From positions 1 to 64,000 of the forward strand of contig NZ_JAFKJN010000029.1 in assembly GCF_017305915.1 (NCBI RefSeq): a stretch of DNA of 64,000 nt. The letters are read 5' to 3'. Made by a program: the position numbers and the translations under genes. The notes beneath the pieces are model-generated. The model was not told the DNA's origin. It saw nothing but the letters and a program-made list of their open reading frames with translations, and did not search any database. Positions 25,924 to 33,475 of this stretch are shown here, in pieces. This stretch comes from Reyranella sp. (GTDB lineage: Bacteria > Pseudomonadota > Alphaproteobacteria > Reyranellales > Reyranellaceae). The number at the start of each line of letters is the position of its first letter. The stretch's first letter is position 1.

Positions 25924-26690
25924 GAACGTTTCCTCTTGGACTGGTGGTCGGGGGGCTGGTAGGCGGAGATCAGGCTGCGGCGGCGCAACTCGTCGCCGAT
26001 CGCGAAGTGGTCGCGCAGGCCGGCTTCGGCTGCGTCGGGATCGCGGTTGGCGAGCGAATGGAAGACGCGGCGGTGAGCCTCGACCAGGCCCGCGGTGATG
26101 GCCGGCTCGCGGAAGGTGTCGCGCCGGCGCTCGACGTGGGAGCGCATCAGGAGCGGCGAGATCGCCTCGTAGATCTTCATCAGCGAGGCGCTGCCGCTCG
26201 CCTTCACGATGGCGAGATGGAAGGCGTAGTCGGCGCTGCCGCCGCGCTCGGGGTCGTCGAGCGAATCGACCAGCGTGTCGAGGGTGCCGGCGATCGCCTG
26301 CAGGTCGCGCTCGCTGGCGCGCTCGCAGGCAAGGCGAATCGCCTGGCATTCGATGGCGATGCGCGCCTGCAGCACGTCGTCGAGGATGTTGGGCTCGGGC
26401 GCGAGGCAGAGGGTCAGCGCCTGGCCCAGCACCGAGGCGTCGGCGCTCTTCACGAAGGCGCCGCGGCCATGCCGGATGTCGAGCAGGCCGAGCATGGCGA
26501 GCGAGCGCAGCGCCTCGCGCAGCACCGGCCGGCTGACCTCGAGCGCCGCCGCCAGCTCGCGCTCGGGCAGCAGCCGGTCGCCGGCCTTGAGCTCCCCCGA
26601 GAGCAGGCGGTCGCGGAAGAAGGTGAGCACGCGCGCCGCGCCGCTCTGGCTTTCCTCCGGGTCCGGCTTGGTGACTTCTATCGTGGTCAT
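25920..26690 (-). CDS. GntR family regulator, FadR subfamily
   Basis: A 256-residue repressor. The N-terminal winged HTH (residues ~20-85) contains LLPERELAAALEVSRPVLREALRSL in the typical GntR arrangement (in part: ERELAAALEVSRPVLREA) and DIRHGRGAFV. The all-helical FCD ligand domain (~100-235) has FHLAIVKASGS and HRRVFHSLANRDPDAAE with metal-binding-type histidines (AFHLA, RSHVE, EAHRR). A perfect TGGTC-x-GACCA palindrome directly upstream suggests autorepression and control of the whole rpiB/transport operon. Confidence 0.92.
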   Translation of the reverse strand: MTTIEVTKPDPEESQSGAARVLTFFRDRLLSGELKAGDRLLPERELAAALEVSRPVLREALRSLAMLGLLDIRHGRGAFVKSADASVLGQALTLCLAPEPNILDDVLQARIAIECQAIRLACERASERDLQAIAGTLDTLVDSLDDPERGGSADYAFHLAIVKASGSASLMKIYEAISPLLMRSHVERRRDTFREPAITAGLVEAHRRVFHSLANRDPDAAEAGLRDHFAIGDELRRRSLISAYQPPDHQSKRKRS

Positions 26691-26693
26691 GCC

Positions 26694-26706
26694 GTGGTCT
26701 GACCAC
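26694..26706 (-). promoter_or_regulatory. GntR/FadR-type operator GTGGTC-T-GACCAC
   Basis: A perfect 13-base palindrome whose core TGGTC-N-GACCA matches the known FadR-subfamily operator consensus. It ends three bases before the gntR ATG. TATAAA at 26708-26713 on the minus strand could be the -10 element, so a bound repressor would block transcription start. Confidence 0.85.
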
Positions 26707-26788
26707 TTTATAGGAGAGCCAGAAGTGCTGGCTAGCCGCTCGTTTCGACGCCCGAAAGTCGGAGTGTCCAGGCCACCCCGGCGAGACC

Positions 26789-27805
26789 TTATCCGAAGCC
26801 GCCGAGGAACTGCACCAGGTTGCGGCCGAGATCGTCGCTGAGATAGCCGCCTTCCTGCACGAGCACTGTCGGCAGGCCGAGCGAAGCGATCTTCTGGCCC
26901 ATCGCATGGAAGCCGGGTCCGGTCACCTTGAGCCCCTGCAGCGGATCGCTCTCGCTGGCATCGAGGCCGAGCGCCACGACCAGCGCCGTCGGCGCGAAGT
27001 CCTTGATGCGTGCGAGAGCGGTGTCGCCAGCCGCGAGCCACGGCGCGTCGGCCGAGCCGAGCGGCTGCGGCAGGTTGAGGTTGAAGCCTTCGCCCTTGCC
27101 CGAGCCGGTCTCGTGCGCATGGCCCCAGAAATAGGGGTAGTAATTCGACGGATCGGCGTGGATCGACACGGTCAGGACGTCGGATCGCTCCCAGAAGATG
27201 CCCTGCGTGCCGTTGCCGTGATGCACGTCGACATCGAGGATCGCGACGCGCTGATGCCGGCCACGCAGGCGCTGCGCTGCGATCGCGGTGTTGTTCAGGA
27301 AGCAGAAGCCGCCCGCCATGTCGGCGTAGGCGTGATGGCCGGGCGGCCGGCAGAGGGCGTAGGCGACGTGCGCGCCCTCGAGCACCATGTCGGCTGCGGT
27401 CGTCGCAAGCTCGCTGGCGGCGAGGGCCGCGTCCCAGGTGCCCGGCCCGATCGGGCAGGCGAGGTCGACCTGGTGCCAGCCGGCGCGGCCGGCCAGCGCC
27501 TTGGGATAGGTCGCGGGGTAGCGTGCAGGATGGACATTCGGCACGACCTCGGCCGAGGCGTTGGGCAGCGTCGCCCAATCCCGCGCGATGGTCCGCAGGA
27601 AGTCGAGATACTCGGGCGTGTGGATCGTCGCCGCCGGCGCGGTGCCGTAGGTGCGCGGCGCCACGACCTCATGGTCGGCGCTCGTGGCAGCGGCGAGCAG
27701 GCGTGTCGCCCGCTCGGGCTGCTCGGTGCTGCGCTGCTTGACGCCGCGCACGAAGAAGGTCTGCGGATCGTGCGCGGCGTGCTTGTCGGAATAGACGATC
27801 TTCAC
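26789..27805 (-). CDS. Histone deacetylase-like / acetylpolyamine amidohydrolase
   Basis: A 338-residue zinc amidohydrolase of the arginase/deacetylase fold. CRPPGHHAY holds the catalytic His pair, ILDVDVHHGNGTQ two zinc ligands, LGLDASESDPL the third aspartate, and LVQEGGYLSDDLG the C-terminal loop. The SDKHAAHDPQTFFVRG opening resembles bacterial acetylpolyamine amidohydrolases (AphA type), which deacetylate acetylputrescine or related amines. GTG 27805 overlaps the upstream stop (GTGA), so it is coupled to the dienelactone-hydrolase gene. A polyamine importer lies about 10 kb away, but no direct link is shown. Confidence 0.9.
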   Translation of the reverse strand: MKIVYSDKHAAHDPQTFFVRGVKQRSTEQPERATRLLAAATSADHEVVAPRTYGTAPAATIHTPEYLDFLRTIARDWATLPNASAEVVPNVHPARYPATYPKALAGRAGWHQVDLACPIGPGTWDAALAASELATTAADMVLEGAHVAYALCRPPGHHAYADMAGGFCFLNNTAIAAQRLRGRHQRVAILDVDVHHGNGTQGIFWERSDVLTVSIHADPSNYYPYFWGHAHETGSGKGEGFNLNLPQPLGSADAPWLAAGDTALARIKDFAPTALVVALGLDASESDPLQGLKVTGPGFHAMGQKIASLGLPTVLVQEGGYLSDDLGRNLVQFLGGFG

Positions 27806-28686
27806 GCGAGGTTCTTCTTGAACAGGGCGATCGTGCGTTCCCAGGAGAGCTTGGCCGCCGCCGCCTGGTAGCGCGGCGTCGAGTTGTTGTGGAAGCCGTG
27901 CTGCGTGCCGGGATAGGTGAACTGCTCGAACGACGTGCCGGCGGCCTTCAGCGCCTTCTCGTAGTCCGGCCACATCGCGTTGATGCGCTCGTCGTTCTCG
28001 GCGTAGTGGATCGCCAGCGCCGCCTTGATATCGGCCACCGCCGTCGGTGCGGGCGCCGCGCCGTAGTAGGGCGCCGCGGCCTTCACGTCGGCGCCCATCA
28101 TGACGGCGAGGTAGTTGGTCGTGCCGCCGCCCCAGCAGAAGCCGGTCACGCCGAGCTTGCCCGACGAGAGCTGGTGCGCCTTCAGCCACTTGGCGCTGTT
28201 CAGCATGTCGGTGCGCAGCTTGTTCTGGTCGAGCTTGGCCTGCAGCTCGCGGCCGTCATCGTCGTTGCCGGGATAGCCGCCGACCGGGAACAGTCCGTCC
28301 GGCGCCAGCGCCAGGAAGCCCTCGACGGCAGCGCGGCGCGCCACGTCCTCGATGTAGGGATTGAGGCCGCGATTCTCGTGCACCACCAGCACGACCGGGA
28401 ACGGGCCGGTGCCCTTGGGCTGCGCGAGGTAGCCGCGCATGGTGCCCGAGTTGCCGCCGGGCGAGGGGTAGGTGACGTACTGGCCCTTGATGCGCTCGTC
28501 GGTGAAGGAGATGGTCTGGGCGTTGGCGTAGCGCGGCATCAGCGCCTGCGCCATGGCGAGGCCGCCGGCGACCAGCGCCGCCTGCTGCAGGAACGTTCGC
28601 CGGTCCATGCGACCGTGGCAGTACTCGTCGTAGAGATCGAAAACGCGCTGATCGATCCAGTCGTGCTGCTTCACCAGTCCGTCCAT
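27802..28686 (-). CDS. Dienelactone hydrolase family protein, probably Tat-exported
   Basis: A 294-residue alpha/beta hydrolase. The N-terminal part has a twin-arginine motif (RRTFLQQAALVAGG at ~30-43) preceded by 29 residues, then a cleavage-like site after YANA. The catalytic cysteine sits in GFCWGGG; the DLH triad is completed by an aspartate near HYAENDERIN and the histidine in GTQHGFHN. An export signal on this family is seen in YghX-like proteins. ATG 28686 follows GAGGGAGG. Downstream of the CaiB gene by 13 bases; coupled to the deacetylase-like gene. Confidence 0.88.
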   Translation of the reverse strand: MDGLVKQHDWIDQRVFDLYDEYCHGRMDRRTFLQQAALVAGGLAMAQALMPRYANAQTISFTDERIKGQYVTYPSPGGNSGTMRGYLAQPKGTGPFPVVLVVHENRGLNPYIEDVARRAAVEGFLALAPDGLFPVGGYPGNDDDGRELQAKLDQNKLRTDMLNSAKWLKAHQLSSGKLGVTGFCWGGGTTNYLAVMMGADVKAAAPYYGAAPAPTAVADIKAALAIHYAENDERINAMWPDYEKALKAAGTSFEQFTYPGTQHGFHNNSTPRYQAAAAKLSWERTIALFKKNLA

Positions 28687-28699
28687 CGCCCAGCCTCCC

Positions 28700-29872
28700 T
28701 CAAGTTCCGGCGATCGCCTTGGCCTCCCTGAGGGCGGCGATCTCGCCATCGCTATAGCCCACTTCGTGCATGATCTCGACGGTGTGCTCGCCCACGCCGG
28801 GCGACTTTCGGCGCACGCTCACGGGAGCGTCAGAAAGTTTGATCGGGTTGTTGGCCGATTTCACGGAGCCGATGCCGGGATAGTCGACCTCGAGCACGCT
28901 GCCGCGCGCCTTGGCATGGTCGGTCGCCATCGCCTCGCTGATCTTGTAGGCGGCCGAGCAGGGCATGCCGGCGGGGATCAGCTTGTCGAGCAGCTCGTCG
29001 GCGGTGTGCTGCAGGAAATACGCCTCGATCATCGGCTCGAGGATGGCCCGGTGGGCGACGCGATCCTTGTTGGTGGCGAAGCGGGTATCGGCCAGCCAGT
29101 CCGGCTTGCCGAGCGCGGTGCACAGCAGCTTCCAGAAGGCATCGTTGGTACCGGCGATGAACACCGGCTGCGTCTTCGTCGGGAACACGCGCAGCGGGCA
29201 GAGGATGGTGTTGGAGGTGCCCATGCGCTCGGGATCCTCGCCGGTCAGCCCATGGTTGGTGATCCAGTGGCTCATCAGGTGCATGCCGACATCGAACAGC
29301 GACAGGTCGAGCCGCTGGCCCTTGCCGGTCTTGTGGCGATGCAGCAGCGCGAAGGCGATGCCGGCGGCGCAGGCGAGGCCAGTCGAGTAGTCGATCGGCG
29401 CGGTGCCGACGCGGCACATCTCGCCCTTGAAGGGGCCGGTCGCGTCCATCAGTCCGATCTCGGCCTGGATGCAGGGATCGTAGCCGGCGCGATGCGAGTA
29501 GGGCCCGGTCTGGCCGTAGCCCGACACCGAGGCGTAGACCAGCCGCGGGTTCGCCGTCGACACGACGTCCCAGCCGAAGCCCAGCTTGTCGATCACGCCC
29601 GGCGTGAACGCCTCCATGAACACGTCGGCCTTCTTCACCAGCCGCATCAGCACGTCGCGGCCACCTGAGGTGCGCAGGTCGAGCGCGAGGCCGCGCTTGT
29701 TGCGGTTCATCGACGGCACCCAGGCGCCGCCGAAATGCGGCCGGAAATGCTCGCCGTTCAAGGGCTCGACCTTGATCACGTCGGCGCCCATGTCGCCCAG
29801 GATCTGGCCGCCCGTCGGGCCGGCGATGACTTGCGTGAGGTCGAGGACGAGCGTGTCGGAAAGAGGAAGCAT
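28700..29872 (-). CDS. CaiB/BaiF family CoA-transferase
   Basis: A 390-residue class III CoA-transferase, moving CoA between carboxylic acids in the cytoplasm. It opens with LSDTLVLDLTQVIAGPTGGQILGDMGADVIKVE (in part: DLTQVIAGPTGGQILGDMG), then NRNKRGLALDL, DVFMEAFTPGVIDKLGFGW and PIDYSTGLACAAGIAFAL, where the aspartate aligns with the catalytic Asp of formyl-CoA transferase by motif position. Acyl group unknown. It heads a three-gene leftward operon with the dienelactone hydrolase-like and deacetylase-like genes. Confidence 0.92.
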   Translation of the reverse strand: MLPLSDTLVLDLTQVIAGPTGGQILGDMGADVIKVEPLNGEHFRPHFGGAWVPSMNRNKRGLALDLRTSGGRDVLMRLVKKADVFMEAFTPGVIDKLGFGWDVVSTANPRLVYASVSGYGQTGPYSHRAGYDPCIQAEIGLMDATGPFKGEMCRVGTAPIDYSTGLACAAGIAFALLHRHKTGKGQRLDLSLFDVGMHLMSHWITNHGLTGEDPERMGTSNTILCPLRVFPTKTQPVFIAGTNDAFWKLLCTALGKPDWLADTRFATNKDRVAHRAILEPMIEAYFLQHTADELLDKLIPAGMPCSAAYKISEAMATDHAKARGSVLEVDYPGIGSVKSANNPIKLSDAPVSVRRKSPGVGEHTVEIMHEVGYSDGEIAALREAKAIAGT

Positions 29873-29944
29873 GATCGAGCAATAGCCTTGCCCGGCTCGC
29901 CGGGCCAGCGCTGGGCCGCGCTGCTTTCGCTCCGCAGGTGCCGA

Positions 29945-30157
29945 CTATTGCTGCAACGCGGAGCGAGCCTTGGCGCGAGCTTTGATCCGTTGACAAAAGC
30001 GCTTCATCGCTTCTGTCGCGGGCACAGTCTTGCCCTGTCGCACTTGCTCTTCGCCCAGCTCGAGAATCTCGAGCAACGCCAATGCCCTATCGTGGCCAAC
30101 CGGAGCGCCCATCCCTGCCAATTTGCTTCGCGGTCGTCGAGCCATGCTAGTTTCCAT
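29945..30157 (-). CDS. Small antitoxin-like protein, orphan
   Basis: A 70-residue basic protein. The C-terminal half (ELGEEQVRQGKTVPATEAMKRF) resembles the linker and C-terminal region of small antitoxins of the ParD/Phd-like kind, but I cannot assign a family. The start could be 30157 or the internal ATG at 30145 (MARRPRSK). No toxin gene is visible beside it, and codon use at the 3' end is ordinary. It lies in a 326-base gap between the CaiB gene and the divergent amidohydrolase gene. The rest of that gap shows nothing else. Confidence 0.5.
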   Translation of the reverse strand: METSMARRPRSKLAGMGAPVGHDRALALLEILELGEEQVRQGKTVPATEAMKRFCQRIKARAKARSALQQ

Positions 30158-30198
30158 GCCGCATTGACCGATGATAGTCCGTCACCCGTGGAGTTGCC

Positions 30199-31437
30199 AT
30201 GACGTCCGACCGCCCGAATTTGCGCATCGATGCCGACCGGCTGTGGGGCAGCCTGATGGAGCTGGCGAAGATCGGCGGCACCGAGAAGGGCGGCGTGTGC
30301 CGCATCGCGCTGACCGATCTCGACCGGCAGGGGCGCGACCTGTTCGTGAGCTGGGCCAAGGCGGCGGGGGCGACCATCAAGGTCGACCAGCTCGGCAATA
30401 TCTTCGCGCGGCGCGAGGGGCGCGATCCGTCGAAGCCGCCGATCATGACCGGCAGCCATCTCGATACCCAGCCGACCGGCGGCAAGTTCGACGGCGCCTA
30501 TGGCGTGATGGCGGGGCTCGAGGTGCTGCGCGTGCTGCACGATTCCAACTACGTCACCGAATCGCCGATCGAGGTCGCGGTGTGGACCAACGAGGAAGGC
30601 TGCCGATTCGCGCCGGCGATGGTGGCGTCGGGCGTGTTCGGCGGCGCCTTCACGCTCGACCACGCGCTGTCGATCAAGGACCGCGACGGCGTGAGCTTCG
30701 CCGAGGCGCTGAGGAAGATCGGCTACGACGGTCCCGAGCAGGTCGGCGGCCGCAAGGTCGGCGCCTTCTTCGAGGCGCATATCGAGCAGGGCCCGATCCT
30801 CGAGCGCGAGAAGAAGACGATCGGCGTCGTCACCGGCGCGCAGGGCCAGCGCTGGTACGAGGTGTCGTGGACCGGCATGGAGAGCCATGCCGGCACCACG
30901 CCGATGGAGGGGCGGCGCGACGCGCTGGTCGGCGCCGCCGAGCTGATCGTGAAGTGCCGCGAGATCGGCAACCGGCCGAACGGCCGCTCGACCGTCGGCG
31001 TGATCGAGAGCCTGCCGCAGTCGCGCAACACCATTCCCGGCCGCGTCTTCATGACCATCGATTTCCGCCATCCCGACGATGGCGAGCTGACGAAGATGGA
31101 CGCCGAGATGCGCGCGGCCGCCGCCGACATCGCCAGGCGCCATCGGCTGGAGGCGAAGATCGAGCAGATCTGGTACTTCCCGCCGTCGCCCTTCGCCAAG
31201 GAGCTGGTCGAGTCGGTGCGTCGTGGCGCGGAGCAGGCGGGCTATCCGCACATGGACATCGTGAGCGGCGCCGGCCACGACGCCTGCTACGTCAGCCGCG
31301 TCGCGCCGACGGCGATGGTCTTCGTGCCCTGCAAGGACGGCATCAGCCACAACGAGGTCGAGGACGCCGACAAGGTCGATATCGGCGCCGGCTGCCAGAT
31401 CCTGCTGCAGGCGATGGTGGAACGCGCCAACACATGA
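30199..31437 (+). CDS. M20-family N-carbamoyl amino acid / ureido amidohydrolase
   Basis: A 412-residue metal-dependent amidase of the HyuC/AllC/beta-ureidopropionase group. Metal ligands and catalytic residues appear in GSHLDTQPTGGKFDGAYGV (H, D), WTNEEGCRF (E-E pair), and HIEQGPILE, with the C-terminal histidine in DGISHNEVE. SHAGTTPMEGRRDAL is the dimerisation-domain signature. Likely substrates are N-carbamoyl amino acids, allantoate or ureidopropionate; sequence alone does not decide. It overlaps the BenE-family transporter gene by ATGA, so transport and hydrolysis of the same compound is a reasonable inference. Confidence 0.92.
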   Translation: MTSDRPNLRIDADRLWGSLMELAKIGGTEKGGVCRIALTDLDRQGRDLFVSWAKAAGATIKVDQLGNIFARREGRDPSKPPIMTGSHLDTQPTGGKFDGAYGVMAGLEVLRVLHDSNYVTESPIEVAVWTNEEGCRFAPAMVASGVFGGAFTLDHALSIKDRDGVSFAEALRKIGYDGPEQVGGRKVGAFFEAHIEQGPILEREKKTIGVVTGAQGQRWYEVSWTGMESHAGTTPMEGRRDALVGAAELIVKCREIGNRPNGRSTVGVIESLPQSRNTIPGRVFMTIDFRHPDDGELTKMDAEMRAAAADIARRHRLEAKIEQIWYFPPSPFAKELVESVRRGAEQAGYPHMDIVSGAGHDACYVSRVAPTAMVFVPCKDGISHNEVEDADKVDIGAGCQILLQAMVERANT

Positions 31438-32603
31438 AGTCGGGCGTCGTCTCAGCCGCCTCCGCCGCCCTGATCGCCACGGTGGCGGGTGTCGGCGGCA
31501 CCTTGCCGATCGTGCTCGCCGCGGCGCAGGCGGTCGGCGCGACGCCCGCCGAGGCGAGCTCGTGGGTCTCCGGCCTCGGGATCGCGACCGCGGCGAGCGC
31601 GCTGTTCCTCAGCGTGCGCTATCGCATGCCGATCATCACCGCCTGGTCGACGCCGGGCGCGGCGCTGATCGCCTCGAGCCAGGGCGTGCCTGGCCTCCGC
31701 GCGGCGATCGGCGCCTTCGCGTTGTCGGCCGTGCTGATCCTGCTGACCGCAGCGATCCGTCCGCTCGGCCGGCTGATCGAGCGCATCCCGACAAGCATCG
31801 CCGCGGCCATGCTGGGCGGCATCCTGCTGCGGCTGATCATCGCGATGATCGAGCAGGTGCCGCACCAGCCGCTGCTGGTGCTGGTGCTGATCGTGCTGTT
31901 CCTGGTGATGCGCCATGTCGTGCCGACGATGGCTTCGCTGGTCGTGCTGGCGGCCGGCGCGCTGCTCGCCTGGGCGCTGGGACTGGTGAAGCCGATCCCG
32001 CCGCTCGGCGTGTCGGCATTGGTCTTCGAGCCGCCGGCCTGGGATGCCGCGACCCTGGTCGGGCTCGGCGTGCCGCTCTATCTCGTCACCATGGCGTCGC
32101 AGAACCTGCCGGGCTTCGCGGTGCTGCGCGCGTCGGGGTACCACCCGCCGACCCAGCCGGTGCTGGCGGCGACCGGCGCGGCGTCGCTGGCCACGGCGTT
32201 CATGGGCGCCCATACCTCGAACCTGGCCGCGATCTCGGCGGCGCTGTGCACCGGCCCCGAGGCGCATCCCGATCCGGCCAAGCGCTGGATGGCCGGTGTG
32301 TTCTACGCCTTGTGGTGGGGGCTGATCGCGCTGTTCGGCGCCTCGCTGGTCGGCCTGTTCGGTGCGTTGCCGCCGGCGCTGCTGATGACGGTGGCCGGCA
32401 CGGCCTTGCTCGGCTCGACGGCGAGCTCGCTCGGCGTCGCGCTGGGGCCGGAGAAGGATCGCCTCGCCGCCGTGGGGACGCTGGCGGTCACGGCGTCGGG
32501 CGTGACCCTGATGGGCGTCGGCTCGGCCTTCTGGGGGCTCATCTTCGGTCTGCTGGTGCTGGGTCTGGAAAGCGCGCGCTCCAGGCTTCGAGGGGGAGGC
32601 TGA
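31434..32603 (+). CDS. BenE family transporter
   Basis: A 389-residue inner-membrane protein with about 11-12 hydrophobic segments, of the BenE (benzoate:H+ symporter) family. ITAWSTPGAALIASS and GAHTSNLAAISAALCTGPEAHPDPAKRW (in part: SNLAAISAALCTG) are diagnostic. In this case it is coupled to an amidohydrolase gene rather than benzoate genes, so the substrate may be something other than benzoate; a benzoate pathway is, however, encoded some 20 kb away. The 3' end overlaps the convergent carboxymuconolactone-decarboxylase-like gene by 65 bases. Confidence 0.9.
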   Translation: MKSGVVSAASAALIATVAGVGGTLPIVLAAAQAVGATPAEASSWVSGLGIATAASALFLSVRYRMPIITAWSTPGAALIASSQGVPGLRAAIGAFALSAVLILLTAAIRPLGRLIERIPTSIAAAMLGGILLRLIIAMIEQVPHQPLLVLVLIVLFLVMRHVVPTMASLVVLAAGALLAWALGLVKPIPPLGVSALVFEPPAWDAATLVGLGVPLYLVTMASQNLPGFAVLRASGYHPPTQPVLAATGAASLATAFMGAHTSNLAAISAALCTGPEAHPDPAKRWMAGVFYALWWGLIALFGASLVGLFGALPPALLMTVAGTALLGSTASSLGVALGPEKDRLAAVGTLAVTASGVTLMGVGSAFWGLIFGLLVLGLESARSRLRGGG

Positions 32604-33102
32604 GCCCGCGGCACAGGAAGCTGATCGTGTGGTAGTAGCCGACGAGCGCGATCGCCTCGAGGATCTGCGTCTCGTCGAAGTGCTCTGTCAGCAAAGTCCA
32701 GGTGGCGTCGCCGATCGTGCGGCGGTCGACCAGATCGTCGACCAGTGCGATCAAGGCCCGCTCCGGTGCAGACCAGCAGTCGGCATCCGGCGCGCCGGTC
32801 ACGGTGGCCGCAGTCTCGACCTCGCCGAAGCCGACTTTGCCGGCGAACAGGGCGACATGGACGCCCCATTCATACTCGCAGCCGAGCCGTGCCATGGTGC
32901 GGTCGATCACGATCTCGCGCTGGCGCAGGTTGAGCGGGCCTTTGTCGAGCAGGCCGCCGGCGAACATCTTGGCGAGGACGCGTGGGCTTCGCGCCATGGT
33001 CCGGAACAGAACCAGCGGCTCGATGCCGGGCGGCATGATGCGGTTCAGGGCCTCGGCGATGGCGGGCTCATAGGGCGGTTCGGCGGGAGCGATGCGGGAC
33101 AC
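32539..33102 (-). CDS. Carboxymuconolactone decarboxylase family protein
   Basis: A 187-residue protein of the AhpD/carboxymuconolactone decarboxylase superfamily. The key segment REIVIDRTMARLGCEYEWGVHV has the E-x(n)-C-x2-3-W-x-x-H arrangement of the single-cysteine subgroup, and the C-terminal half has LVDDLVDRRTIGDATW and ALVGYYHTISFL. Activity unknown: peroxidase-like or decarboxylase roles are both seen. The likely start is GTG 33102, which directly touches an operator palindrome. It is divergent from an HxlR regulator that probably controls it. Confidence 0.88.
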   Translation of the reverse strand: MSRIAPAEPPYEPAIAEALNRIMPPGIEPLVLFRTMARSPRVLAKMFAGGLLDKGPLNLRQREIVIDRTMARLGCEYEWGVHVALFAGKVGFGEVETAATVTGAPDADCWSAPERALIALVDDLVDRRTIGDATWTLLTEHFDETQILEAIALVGYYHTISFLCRGLSLPLEAWSARFPDPAPADRR

Positions 33103-33103
33103 G

Positions 33104-33150
33104 CTACAGAATATGTAGTAAGCTCGTCGGCGATGCTACAGAAATTGTAG
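33104..33150. promoter_or_regulatory. Twin 15-bp operators between the CMD-like gene and the HxlR gene
   Basis: Two near-identical palindromes, CTACAGAATATGTAG (33104-33118) and CTACAGAAATTGTAG (33136-33150), each followed by TA. Start-to-start spacing is 32 bases, close to three helical turns, so two dimers would bind on the same face. Both divergent starts are within 20 bases. The likely binder is the adjacent HxlR protein. Confidence 0.85.
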
Positions 33151-33166
33151 TAACGGAGTGAAATAG

Positions 33167-33475
33167 ATGGTGAAGAAGCCGGTTCGCGGCTCGCGCACCG
33201 GGCGGCCGATCATGGCGCTGCTCGACCTGCTGGGCCGGCGCTGGGCGCTGCGGCTGATCTGGGAGCTGCGCGAGGAGCCCAGGCGCTTCCGCGAGCTGCA
33301 GGAGTCGATCGGCGCCAGCCCGACCATCATCAACACCCGACTGGCCGAGCTCCGCGAGGCGCGGCTGGTCGAGCTCGACCCCGAGCGCGGCTATCGGCTG
33401 ACCGGGCTCGGCCGCGAGCTGCTCGAGCTCTTTCTGCCGCTGCACCGCTGGGCCGAAAAGTGGGCCGAGCGATGA
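33167..33475 (+). CDS. HxlR family transcriptional regulator
   Basis: A 102-residue winged-HTH protein of the HxlR family: LLGRRWALRLIWELREEPRRFRELQ followed by ASPTIINTRLAELREARLVE (recognition helix) and an RGYRLTGLGRELLELFLPL wing/dimer part. It has no cysteine at all, so it cannot be a thiol redox switch like YodB/HypR; ligand or DNA-only control is more likely. GGAG precedes ATG 33167. The twin palindromes upstream predict autoregulation and control of the divergent CMD-like gene. The stop overlaps the next start (ATGA). Confidence 0.9.
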   Translation: MVKKPVRGSRTGRPIMALLDLLGRRWALRLIWELREEPRRFRELQESIGASPTIINTRLAELREARLVELDPERGYRLTGLGRELLELFLPLHRWAEKWAER

